Positions 18,128 to 27,449 of a DNA stretch of 64,000 nt are shown here, piece after piece; within the stretch, counting starts at the first letter, position 1; each line of letters opens with the position of its first letter. The DNA is from Candidatus Gastranaerophilales bacterium (lineage in GTDB: Bacteria; Cyanobacteriota; Vampirovibrionia; Gastranaerophilales; Gastranaerophilaceae), in NCBI GenBank assembly GCA_944325515.1, contig CALVAO010000006.1, forward strand, positions 1 to 64,000. Direction: 5' to 3'. Made by a program: the position numbers and the translations under genes. The notes beneath the pieces were generated by a model. That model saw nothing but the letters and a program-made list of their open reading frames with translations. It had not been told where the DNA came from and ran no database searches.

Positions 18128-18159
18128 TTACTTTTTCTTTACTAAAAAGAAAAAGTAAC
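18127..18159. repeat. Perfect 14-bp-stem hairpin after the activase gene
   Basis: GTTACTTTTTCTTT and its exact reverse complement are separated by 5 nt. The left arm starts on the last base of the stop codon. It belongs to a family of polypyrimidine-stem hairpins also found at 25027-25071 and 27290-27335, here in the opposite orientation, and may end transcription. Confidence 0.7.
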
Positions 18160-18571
18160 CAAAAAGAAAAGAATATCTTATCGGGCGGCATTGGTTTAAA
18201 CTACTGGATAATATTTAAACTACAAACCACCCTCGGAAGTAATACTACTAGCAGATTCGTCTTTTCTTAAAAGCTAAGTAACCAAAAAGAAAAGAATCTC
18301 TTGTCGGGCGGCATTGGTTTAAACTACTGGATAATATTTAAACTACAAGCCACCCTCGGAAGTAATACTACAAGTAGATTCGTCTTTTCTTAAAAGCTAA
18401 GTAACCTAAAAGAAAAGAACATCTTGGCGGGCGGCATTGGTTTAAACTACTGGATAATATTAATACCACAAGCCACCCTCGTATGTAATACTACAAGTAG
18501 ATTCATCTTTTCTTAAAAGCTAAGTAACCAAAAAGAAAAGAATATCTTGACGGGCAGTATTAGTTAAACTT
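18155..18571. repeat. 123-bp tandem repeat, about 3.4 copies
   Basis: Units begin at 18155, 18278, 18401 and 18524 (partial) with an exact 123-bp period; substitutions are few and there are no length changes. Each full unit holds GTAACC, AAGAAAAGAA, a CGGGCGGCATTGGTTTAAAC core, and TCTTTTCTT near its end, which pairs with AAGAAAAGA of the next unit. I see no conserved reading frame. With 18572-18738 it fills the 611-bp gap before kdsA. Confidence 0.9.
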
Positions 18572-18574
18572 ATA

Positions 18575-18597
18575 CCCTCGCCCCTTGTGGGAGAGGG
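18575..18597. repeat. GC-rich hairpin of a dispersed-repeat type
   Basis: CCCTCGCCCC and GGGAGAGGG flank a TTGT loop in an AT-rich region. A related G/C-rich hairpin with CTCCCACAATGGG lies at 27377-27409. Both sit in repeat-bearing gaps. Confidence 0.5.
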
Positions 18598-18738
18598 AGC
18601 AGTCGTACTTGAGCTTTGCGAAAGTTACGAATGCGGGAGAGGGGTTCCTCTCCAAAACTACAATTAGAAAATAACTTCTATATACAAGCTTTTAACACTA
18701 ACATTAATTTACTATATTTAATAACAGGAACTTTAAAT

Positions 18739-19560
18739 ATGACATTAGAACTAAACCATTTTGAAATCGGCGGAAACAAGTTAACAATTATAGCTGGACC
18801 ATGCGCAATAGAATTTATTGATATTATGCGCGAAATTGCAGATAAAATAAAAACTATCTGTAATAAGCACGATATTAACTATATTTTTAAAGCTTCTTTT
18901 GATAAAGCAAACAGGTCATCAATTCATTCTTATAGAGGTCCTGGACTTGAAAAGGGTTTGGTGATGCTGGAGAAAATAAAAAAAGAATTTGAACTTCCTA
19001 TTACTACTGATATTCATCTTCCGGAACAGGCAAAACCCGTAGCAGAAGTTGTTGATATATTACAAATTCCGGCATTTTTATGCCGGCAGACAGATTTACT
19101 TGTCGCAGCTGCTAAGACCGGAAAAATAGTTAATATAAAAAAGGGACAATTTCTTGCTCCTCAGCAAATGAAATCACTTATTCAAAAAGTAGAAGAAAGC
19201 GGAAATAGAAATATTATGGTAACAGATAGAGGGGTGACTTTCGGATATAATAATCTGGTATCAGATTTTAGAGCAATTCCTATAATGAAAGAATTTGGAT
19301 ACCCTGTAGTTTTTGATGCGACACACAGTGTACAAATGCCTGGCTCTAACGGAGATTCGACAGGCGGTGACAGACGTTTTGTACCAACTTTAGCAAGATG
19401 CGCTATGGCTGCCGGAGCAGATGTTTTATTCTTTGAAGTTCATCCTAATCCGGATAAAGCGCTGTCTGACGGTGCAAATTCTTTACCGCTTGAACAAACT
19501 GAAAAGGTATTCAAAAACTGTAAAGCTATATTTGATATTATAAAACAGGAAAATAACTAA
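18739..19560 (+). CDS. kdsA: 3-deoxy-8-phosphooctulonate synthase
   Basis: KdsA condenses phosphoenolpyruvate with arabinose 5-phosphate to give Kdo 8-phosphate for LPS inner core. I start it at ATG 18739 (273 aa), with AGGAA at 18726-18730; the frame is open for 41 more codons into repeat DNA that is not part of the protein. AGPCAIE (19-25) places Cys22 at the metal-ligand position, which marks the metal-dependent class. VTDRGVTFGYNNLVSDFR, FDATHSVQ and EVHPNPDKALSDGAN are all present. It is the only Kdo gene in the window and implies an LPS-bearing outer membrane. Confidence 0.93.
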   Translation: MTLELNHFEIGGNKLTIIAGPCAIEFIDIMREIADKIKTICNKHDINYIFKASFDKANRSSIHSYRGPGLEKGLVMLEKIKKEFELPITTDIHLPEQAKPVAEVVDILQIPAFLCRQTDLLVAAAKTGKIVNIKKGQFLAPQQMKSLIQKVEESGNRNIMVTDRGVTFGYNNLVSDFRAIPIMKEFGYPVVFDATHSVQMPGSNGDSTGGDRRFVPTLARCAMAAGADVLFFEVHPNPDKALSDGANSLPLEQTEKVFKNCKAIFDIIKQENN

Positions 19561-19573
19561 ATTTTAAATTTCA

Positions 19574-20251
19574 TCATTTTATAAACTGACTTTGCAGCCA
19601 GTCTACAAGTTGTATAAACAAGTTTTCAGTTTTATTTTCATCTGCATTTAAAATATTTTGTCTGTTTATACATGTTTCTAATATAGATTTATCAAGACTT
19701 GTCAGCTTACTCAGAAGTTCATTTTTCGTTTTTATATATTCATTATGAGTAACAAAATATTCTGCCTGGAGAATAAAAAATGTTTGTTTGTATAATTCCT
19801 CCAATACTTGCCGAAAGTCTGAAGAATGCAGATAAGAATGTATAGCGGAATGATAAAGAGTTTCAAGAGATTGCTTGATTGATTTCTTGACATCTGTGTT
19901 TGTTGGCGGTGTAATTATTTCTTCAAGTTTTCCGTAAATATTTCTGGTGTCATAAAAGAACTGGAATAAATCTTCTTTAGACCAGTTTTTAATCTCTTTT
20001 TCACCGGAGATAAACCCGCACGCTTTTTCTTTAAACGGCATTCCTTCTATAATGGATTTATATTCCTGTAAATCCTTGATTGACAGATGTTTTAAAATCA
20101 CAACTAAATCAATATCACTGTTTTCATCTGCTTCATTACGGTTATAACTCCCTTGAAGTCCGATAAAAATCAAGTTATCTTTAAAAGCTGTTTTTAATTT
20201 TGACTCTATCTCATCAAGCCAGACAGATATTTCAAAGTCGGATTTAGCCAA
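19574..20251 (-). CDS. Nucleotidyltransferase-domain protein
   Basis: This 225-residue protein carries the nucleotidyltransferase signature GSYNRNEADENSDIDLVVIL (31-50), with the two metal-binding aspartates in DID. The remaining 150 residues are helical, as in MNT/KNTase-type proteins. It starts with TTG at 20251, inside the last codons of the TSCPD gene, with AAGAAGGG upstream, so translation looks coupled. No HEPN-domain toxin is adjacent, which weakens a toxin-antitoxin reading. Possible roles are nucleotidylation of a small molecule or protein. Confidence 0.7.
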   Translation of the reverse strand: MAKSDFEISVWLDEIESKLKTAFKDNLIFIGLQGSYNRNEADENSDIDLVVILKHLSIKDLQEYKSIIEGMPFKEKACGFISGEKEIKNWSKEDLFQFFYDTRNIYGKLEEIITPPTNTDVKKSIKQSLETLYHSAIHSYLHSSDFRQVLEELYKQTFFILQAEYFVTHNEYIKTKNELLSKLTSLDKSILETCINRQNILNADENKTENLFIQLVDWLQSQFIK

Positions 20252-20555
20252 CTACAGCACCCTTCTTAGCTTTTATATATGCTTCAATCCCTTTAGTAAG
20301 CTGATCCGGACAGCTTGTCGGTCTGCTTCCGCATGGAAGTCCGCTTAATTTCGGAATGATATCATTAATATTCATGCCTCGGATTAAGATACCTATTCCT
20401 TTAAGGTTTCCGTTGCACCCGCCGAAGAATTCGACATCTTCTATAATATCGTCTTTTATTCTCATCTGCATTAATTTACAGCAGACACCTGCTGGCTTAT
20501 ATTGAACTAAATCAGCTCCTCCGTCAACCGGTTTTATTTGTATATCCTCATTCAT
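20244..20555 (-). CDS. TSCPD-domain protein (TIGR03905 type)
   Basis: The 103-residue product matches small TSCPD proteins: KPAGVCCKLMQM, then VEFFGGCNGNLKGI, then GSRPTSCPDQLTKGI. The domain also occurs in ribonucleotide reductases, where its cysteines are thought to bind metal or nucleic acid. I choose ATG 20555, preceded by AAGGAGG (20564-20570) at 8 nt. An alternative start (TTG 20606 or ATG 20600) also has an AAAGGAG site and would add 15-17 residues. It overlaps the nucleotidyltransferase gene by 8 bp. Confidence 0.78.
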   Translation of the reverse strand: MNEDIQIKPVDGGADLVQYKPAGVCCKLMQMRIKDDIIEDVEFFGGCNGNLKGIGILIRGMNINDIIPKLSGLPCGSRPTSCPDQLTKGIEAYIKAKKGAVVG

Positions 20556-20634
20556 CTTCCAATCCTCCTTATATGAAATTATATCACCTGTAATCTCCAT
20601 TTTCAAATCATCTCCTTTATTGTATCATTGACTT

Positions 20635-22956
<2,322 letters not shown>

Positions 22957-23054
22957 TCACCCTTTTGTCGGAGCACATTCTACATAACTACCAAATTATT
23001 GATACTTTCCAGGTGCTCCTCTGAAAAAACTTTATCAATTCAGACTTATATATG

Positions 23055-23077
23055 AAAAAGGGGCTAAAAAGCCCCTT
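23055..23077 (-). terminator. Rho-independent terminator of gatC
   Basis: An 8-bp stem (AAGGGGCT / AGCCCCTT) with a 4-nt loop is followed on the minus strand by a T run. It lies 11 bp after the gatC stop and separates mtaB-gatC from pyrG. Confidence 0.8.
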
Positions 23078-23087
23078 GAAACTTTAC

Positions 23088-23369
23088 TTAATTAATTTTA
23101 GGAACTCTGAAAAATCCGTTTTCCTCATCCGGAGCGTTTTTCATCAATTCCTCTTTTGTCTGTTCGTAATAAACTTCATCTTCCCGCATTACGTTTACAA
23201 AATCAATAGCGTGCGCCATAGGTTCAACATTTGATGTGTCTACTTCATTCATAGCATCAACATGTTTTAAAACATCACCAAGCTGTTTTGTAAACTTCTC
23301 TTTTTCTTCTTCTGTTAATTCCAAACGAGCCAATTTTGCTACGTGTTCTACGTCTTTTATTGTAATCAT
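23088..23369 (-). CDS. gatC: Asp/Glu-tRNA amidotransferase subunit C
   Basis: GatC stabilises GatA in the complex that amidates mischarged Glu-tRNA(Gln) or Asp-tRNA(Asn). The 93-residue product has the family pattern: VEHVAKLARLELTEEEKEKF near the N-terminus, DVLKHVDAMNEVDTSNVEPM in the middle and a C-terminal ENGFFRVPKIN. gatA and gatB are not in the window, so the subunits are split. It follows mtaB in the same direction with a 38-bp gap and ends at a good terminator. Confidence 0.93.
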   Translation of the reverse strand: MITIKDVEHVAKLARLELTEEEKEKFTKQLGDVLKHVDAMNEVDTSNVEPMAHAIDFVNVMREDEVYYEQTKEELMKNAPDEENGFFRVPKIN

Positions 23370-23407
23370 AATTTTCGTACTCCAATATTTATTTATATTA
23401 TCATAAA

Positions 23408-24655
23408 CTATTTTACGAGTAAATCTTTTGTTAAAATAACATTTTTCAATGTATTAAACTCACCTTCATCAAGCCTTACTGTAATATAATTTCTGGTTAA
23501 CCCCTTATATTTACCGCGTTTATCAAGATGTTTTTCTATTAAAACTTCAGCTTCTTCCCCGATATTAGAGTTTAAAAATGTTTGATATTTTTCTGCCGAA
23601 ATTTGTTTAATAATAGAAGCCCTCTCTTCCTTTATTTCATCTGGTAAATGACCTTCCATCTTTTCAGCTTCTGTACCTTTTCTAATTGAATAAGGGAATG
23701 TGTGAATTTGGCTTAGTTTTGATTTTTTTAGATTTGATACAGTTGTTTCAAAATCCTCATCAGTTTCGCCGGCAAATCCTGCAATAATATCGCTACCAAG
23801 AAATGGTTTATTAAATCGGGATACAATATCTTCAATCTGGTCAAGATAAAATTCCACACTGTAATGGCGGTTCATACGTTTTAAGGTTCTATTGCAAGCT
23901 GATTGCAAAGAAAGATGGAAATGCGGACAAAACTTCTCGCTCTTTTGAAGGAAATCTAAAAGTGCCGGCGTAATCTCATGCGGGTTAAGAGATCCGAGCC
24001 GGTATCTTGGAATTGAAGTTCTTTCTTCGATTTCTTTTAATAAATCCAAAAGCTCCTTATCAAACTCTTTTCCCCAGAGTCCGATATGAATCCCCGTTAA
24101 TACGACTTCTTTATAACCTAAATTTGTATATCTGTTAATTTCATTTATTATAAAATCAGCATCAGCACTTCTTGATTTTCCCCTGCCGAACGGAATTATA
24201 CAATATGAGCACCGATTGTCGCAGCCATCTTGAATTTTCAAGCTTATTCTGGTTTTTGTTGTATCATCAAGCCGAACTTTACAAAACTCTTTTTCACACA
24301 TCAAATCTTTGATTACACAATTTTTGCCTTCTTTTAAGTATTCTGCAATAAAAAACTTATCTTCGTTTCCGAATACAAAATCAATAAAAGGCTCATCTAA
24401 GAGCTTATCTTTTTCAATTTGTGCAACACATCCTGTGAGAATAGTTTTTAACCCCAGAGAATGTGCGTGTCTTAAAAGATACATCGCTTCATTATCGCTT
24501 TTATGCGTAACAGAGCAGGAATTGAGAATATAATATTCAGCATCATTGAGTTTTTTTACTTCTTGAAAACCATTTTGCACTAAATTTTGAGCAGTAATCT
24601 GACCTTCAAACTGATTAGCCTTACATCCCATTGATTTCAAATAAAATTTATTCAT
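23408..24655 (-). CDS. mtaB: tRNA t6A37 methylthiotransferase MtaB
   Basis: MtaB adds a methylthio group to t6A37 of tRNAs reading ANN codons. The 415-residue length fits. The N-terminal cluster cysteines are C11, C47 and C76; the radical SAM cluster is C145, C149 and C152 in DGCDNRCSYC. GIHIGLWGKE supports MtaB over MiaB and RimO, and a TRAM-like C-terminal segment is present. It is the first gene of the mtaB-gatC unit. The 540-bp gap upstream is rich in repeats. Confidence 0.92.
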   Translation of the reverse strand: MNKFYLKSMGCKANQFEGQITAQNLVQNGFQEVKKLNDAEYYILNSCSVTHKSDNEAMYLLRHAHSLGLKTILTGCVAQIEKDKLLDEPFIDFVFGNEDKFFIAEYLKEGKNCVIKDLMCEKEFCKVRLDDTTKTRISLKIQDGCDNRCSYCIIPFGRGKSRSADADFIINEINRYTNLGYKEVVLTGIHIGLWGKEFDKELLDLLKEIEERTSIPRYRLGSLNPHEITPALLDFLQKSEKFCPHFHLSLQSACNRTLKRMNRHYSVEFYLDQIEDIVSRFNKPFLGSDIIAGFAGETDEDFETTVSNLKKSKLSQIHTFPYSIRKGTEAEKMEGHLPDEIKEERASIIKQISAEKYQTFLNSNIGEEAEVLIEKHLDKRGKYKGLTRNYITVRLDEGEFNTLKNVILTKDLLVK

Positions 24656-24725
24656 AGCAACATAATTTTAGCATGAAAAACTTTCCAATAGAGAAAAGAC
24701 CTATTTTACCCCAAAGTTAAACTTA

Positions 24726-24753
24726 ATGTAACACAATACATATTGTGTTACAT
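24726..24753. promoter_or_regulatory. 28-bp palindrome ATGTAACACAATA...
   Basis: ATGTAACACAATAC is followed by its near-exact reverse complement to make a 28-bp palindrome. A near-identical 28-bp copy lies at 25127-25154 and a 13-bp half site at 25158-25170, just before the pilin gene. They may be operator sites or the ends of a small mobile element. Confidence 0.55.
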
Positions 24754-24882
24754 AACTCTATAATACACTATTTTCAATACTTTTGCAATATCAAATCGAA
24801 AAATTTGTTTTTCAAAGCCTGTAATCTCTCTATTTACATATATTCCGAAGAAACGAAATTCTTGAATACTATATCTAATAAG

Positions 24883-25071
24883 GCACACGCCGCGAACGTG
24901 ATGCGTAAGCATCGATAGTGAGCGAAAGAGAACCGGCTTGCCGGTCAAGCCCTGGAGGGTTGAATCAAATTAACCTCAATGCCCGTAAGGGCATAGAAAA
25001 CAGCCGCTTCTTTTCTCTTTCTTTCCGTCCCTTTCTTTCTCTTTTAATGCAAAAAAGAGAAAGAAAGGGAC
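24883..25071 (+). repeat. Structured dispersed repeat, copy 1
   Basis: This non-coding block contains three short hairpins (GATGC-GTAA-GCATC; ACCGGC-TT-GCCGGT; TGCCC-GTAA-GGGCA), two with GNRA-type loops, then a pyrimidine run, then a perfect 19-bp stem at 25027-25071. The part from TCAAGCC through CCTCAATGCCCGTAA to the long hairpin recurs at 27231-27335. With the palindromes at either side it fills most of the 540-bp gap between mtaB and the pilin gene; I see no credible gene in that gap. Confidence 0.7.
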
Positions 25072-25126
25072 AATATGTATAAAACATAGATATTAAGCTA
25101 ATTTTAACCATAAAATAAAGATTCTA

Positions 25127-25170
25127 ATGTAACACAATATGTATTAAGTTACATTCAATGTAACACAATT
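25127..25170. promoter_or_regulatory. Palindrome plus half site upstream of the pilin gene
   Basis: A 28-bp imperfect palindrome (25127-25154) and a further ATGTAACACAATT (25158-25170) lie 26-69 bp before the pilin ATG, where a repressor or activator could bind. Compare the perfect copy at 24726-24753. Confidence 0.5.
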
Positions 25171-25195
25171 AAATTTATATAGGAGAGCGATTTAT

Positions 25196-25891
25196 ATGAA
25201 AAAATTCGGATTTACTTTAGCGGAAGTTCTTATTACACTTGGAATTATCGGTGTCGTTGCTGCTTTAACCGCGCCGGCACTTGTACAGAACACAGGTAAT
25301 GCTAAAATCGGACCAACGCTTGCAAAAGTTGTTGCAGCTTTAGAAAATGCTAATGGTTTGATAATGATGGAGCAGAGTATTGATGATTTAGACAAATTAA
25401 GAAGAACTACCTATGAAGCGGAGTTATTAAAAAAGATTTCTGGCAGTTCTACAGCCAGCTATGAATTAGATTCCAGTACTTACACCCCGAATCCGACATG
25501 CTATAGTGGTAATGATTGTCAGGGGCACTGGACTGATACTGAACCTTTTTATTTTTCTAAAGATATTTTACTTACATTTATTGATGATGAATATGCCGAG
25601 GATAACTTTTATGATGAAAGGGGATCATATAAAGGCTTCTTTAAATCTATGTACATTGATATAAATGGTGGAACAACAGGACCTAATGTAGTTGGAAAAG
25701 ATATCTTTCACTTTATTATAGATAGAAACGGCAGTGTTATTCCGGATGGCGGTGTAACATACGCATATGTTAAAGGCGAAGATAATGACGTGCCGGATTG
25801 GCATAGGACTTGCAATGAAGACACTGTTGCCGGTGGTGATTCCTGTGCGGGCTCAATTTTTGACAATAACTTACGAGTTATTTATCAGTAG
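25196..25891 (+). CDS. Type IV pilin-like protein (class III-signal prepilin)
   Basis: The 231-residue product has a prepilin N-terminus: MKKFG, then the processed FTLAEVLITLGIIGVVAALT with Glu at +5, so cleavage falls after G5. The hydrophobic helix runs to about residue 30. The globular part is rich in Asp, Gly and Tyr, with paired cysteines (CYSGNDC; CNEDTVAGGDSC) that could form disulphides. Many Gastranaerophilales encode numerous such proteins. No pilus assembly genes are nearby, so it is a satellite pilin or pseudopilin. AGGAGAG supports the start; the 28-bp palindromes suggest regulation. Confidence 0.85.
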   Translation: MKKFGFTLAEVLITLGIIGVVAALTAPALVQNTGNAKIGPTLAKVVAALENANGLIMMEQSIDDLDKLRRTTYEAELLKKISGSSTASYELDSSTYTPNPTCYSGNDCQGHWTDTEPFYFSKDILLTFIDDEYAEDNFYDERGSYKGFFKSMYIDINGGTTGPNVVGKDIFHFIIDRNGSVIPDGGVTYAYVKGEDNDVPDWHRTCNEDTVAGGDSCAGSIFDNNLRVIYQ

Positions 25892-25921
25892 TGTTAATAA
25901 ACCTATAGAAATTAGTTACAT

Positions 25922-25972
25922 ACTTAAAGGGCTCAATATATTGTAAAATATAAGGCTCTTTAAGTTTTTTTT
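25922..25972 (+). terminator. Rho-independent terminator of the pilin gene
   Basis: ACTTAAAGGGC pairs with GGCTCTTTAAGT (one G-U wobble) and is followed by a run of eight T residues, 30 bp after the pilin stop. Confidence 0.75.
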
Positions 25973-25986
25973 ATAAATTAGTCGAG

Positions 25987-26019
25987 AGGGTAGACTGAAG
26001 TCTACCTTACTGAAACTAG
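25987..26019. repeat. GGTAGACT hairpin repeat, copy 1
   Basis: GGTAGACT-GA-AGTCTACC followed by TGAAACTAG directly abuts the fic stop codon at 26020. A near copy lies at 27186-27217, so the fic gene with its operator sits between the two. Confidence 0.65.
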
Positions 26020-27066
26020 TTAAAAGTACTTTTCTACAGCAAATTTAAATTGTTCCACAAAAATACGCTTAAAATACTCCAAACTATTATTTTCATAAAA
26101 TATAATGACAGCTTTTTTGTAATCTGTATCTTTAATGCTTCTGTATGACAGAGGACAGTATCCGTATGAATATAAAATAGCATTTGCTAATATCCTGCCT
26201 GTACGCTTGTTTCCGTCTTCAAAAGGCTGTATATATGAAATCATTAAAACCGCAATTAATGCTTTTTCTATTATCCTGTTTGTTTTATTTATAAGTTCAA
26301 CAAGCTTTTCCATTGCTTCTCTTATCTGATGCTTATTTGAAAGCGGTTTATAATTTGTTCCGACAATACCTACGGACGAAGCTCTTAGACCTCTGGGTAT
26401 ATTCATATCAGCAGTTAAGATTTCATGCAGCTCTTCAATTTTTCTAAGAGTTAAATCTTGAAAATATGCTTGATTTCCGAAAATATACTCTATAGCTTTT
26501 TTATGGTTTAAAATCATAACAGCTTCTTCTCTTTTATGCCCTTCAGCTTCAATATTATCTTTTATTAAAACTTCTGTATCGAGAAGTGTATATGTATTTC
26601 CCTCTATTTGTGAAGATTTCCAGCTTAATTCTATTAACAGTCTTTCAAATTCTTTTTTTAGTGCTATTGGAAATAGATTGCTGATATTTTTTCTATATAT
26701 TTGATTTGTCTGTTCTAAATCAGCTAATTCATCGGCGGAAAAAATATTTTGTAAATTATCAAAAATTTCGAAATTAAACTGTTCATACTTAATTTTTCTA
26801 TCATCAAGATTTTGACTAAAATATTCCTCTACATTATACGGTCTTAAAATTTCATTTTTAATAAGACTAAGATAGGTAACACTTCTAGCGTTTCCTGTTT
26901 TATCAATAAGTTTGTTTTTATACAACAAATCTAAATCACGAATTATTGTAACCTTTGAAACATTGTCATATGTTTTATTAATAAATTCTTCTACTTCAAA
27001 GCGTGTTACAGTTTGTTCGCTATTAATAAATTCTAAAATTTTACTCTGTCTTTTGTTCAGTTTCAT
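26020..27066 (-). CDS. Fic-family protein with N-terminal winged helix; catalytic His replaced by Gln
   Basis: This 348-residue protein joins a DeoR-like winged helix (about 1-65) to a Fic domain. The Fic motif reads QPFEDGNKRTGR (280-291): the usual catalytic His is Gln280 while the rest is kept. An inhibitory helix motif S151-xxx-E155-G156 is present, as in class II Fic proteins. Normal Fic proteins AMPylate targets; the Gln suggests lost or altered transfer, and a mainly regulatory role is possible. I start at ATG 27066; a TTG three codons upstream has no better ribosome site. A perfect operator lies just upstream. Confidence 0.82.
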   Translation of the reverse strand: MKLNKRQSKILEFINSEQTVTRFEVEEFINKTYDNVSKVTIIRDLDLLYKNKLIDKTGNARSVTYLSLIKNEILRPYNVEEYFSQNLDDRKIKYEQFNFEIFDNLQNIFSADELADLEQTNQIYRKNISNLFPIALKKEFERLLIELSWKSSQIEGNTYTLLDTEVLIKDNIEAEGHKREEAVMILNHKKAIEYIFGNQAYFQDLTLRKIEELHEILTADMNIPRGLRASSVGIVGTNYKPLSNKHQIREAMEKLVELINKTNRIIEKALIAVLMISYIQPFEDGNKRTGRILANAILYSYGYCPLSYRSIKDTDYKKAVIIFYENNSLEYFKRIFVEQFKFAVEKYF

Positions 27067-27080
27067 ATTTAACAATTTAA

Positions 27081-27127
27081 TTATCGTATCATTTTTATAC
27101 TATTATCGTATCATATTGATACGATAA
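27081..27127. promoter_or_regulatory. Operator of the fic gene
   Basis: A perfect inverted repeat TTATCGTATCA-TAT-TGATACGATAA (27103-27127) and a further half site TTATCGTATCAT (27081-27092) lie 15-61 bp before the fic ATG. On the minus strand the sites flank a possible TATAAA -10. The gene's own winged helix is the natural candidate binder, which predicts autoregulation. Confidence 0.7.
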
Positions 27128-27156
27128 GTTCAATAGTTAGCAGCTTATAGTCAGGC

Positions 27157-27217
27157 AGGGTAAACTTTAGTCTACCAAATAATAAGGTAGACTGAAGCCT
27201 ACCCTGTTGAAACTAGC
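27157..27217. repeat. GGTAGACT hairpin repeat, copy 2 (double)
   Basis: Two small hairpins follow each other: GGTAAACT-TT-AGTCTACC (27159-27176) and GGTAGACT-GA-AGCCTACC (27186-27203), the second followed by TTGAAACTAG as in the copy at 25987-26019. Confidence 0.65.
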
Positions 27218-27219
27218 CG

Positions 27220-27335
27220 ATCAAGCCTTGAAAATTAAATTAGCCTCAATGCCCGTAAAGAAAAGAATCGCGATTTTCTCTTTCTTTGTTAACATATCTT
27301 TCTCTTTTCATCGTTAAAAAGAGAAAGATATGTTA
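27220..27335 (+). repeat. Structured dispersed repeat, copy 2
   Basis: This copy shares TCAAGCC, CCTCAATGCCCGTAA and TTTTCTCTTTCTTT with the block at 24883-25071. It ends in a 19-bp perfect stem (27290-27308 with 27317-27335). The inner 12 bases of the stem arm are identical to the other copy; the outer 7 differ but still pair. With 27157-27217 and the hairpin at 27377-27409 it fills the gap between fic and 27450; I see no gene there. Confidence 0.7.
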
Positions 27336-27376
27336 GAAAAACTTTTTGATTAAATTTATGCAAAACTAAAGTACTA

Positions 27377-27409
27377 ACATCTCTCCCACAATGGGCATGG
27401 GGAGATGTT
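27377..27409. repeat. Hairpin AACATCTC / GAGATGTT
   Basis: An 8-bp outer stem encloses CCCACAATGGG. It lies 41 bp past the stop of the minus-strand gene 27450-27851 and resembles the hairpin at 18575-18597. It may contribute to transcription stop, though the T run is poor. Confidence 0.45.
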
Positions 27410-27449
27410 TATAATTTTTGCCGTATTACCCATATAACGCTAGTATTGT

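Noticed and set aside
18155-18571. CRISPR array
   Set aside because: The 123-bp units are contiguous copies without unique spacers, and no cas genes are near.
18616-18738. N-terminal extension of KdsA
   Set aside because: The family starts near MTLELNHFEI; the extra codons lie in repeat DNA and the AGGAA site supports ATG 18739.
19574-20555. MNT/HEPN toxin-antitoxin pair
   Set aside because: The partner is a TSCPD protein, not a HEPN toxin, so a toxin-antitoxin call is not supported.
24748-24948. 66-aa minus-strand open frame between mtaB and the pilin gene
   Set aside because: It crosses the structured repeat, has no ribosome site and shows no protein-like pattern.
26020-27066. Fic-type toxin-antitoxin module
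   Set aside because: No separate small antitoxin is adjacent; the inhibitory motif is in the same chain and the catalytic His is missing.
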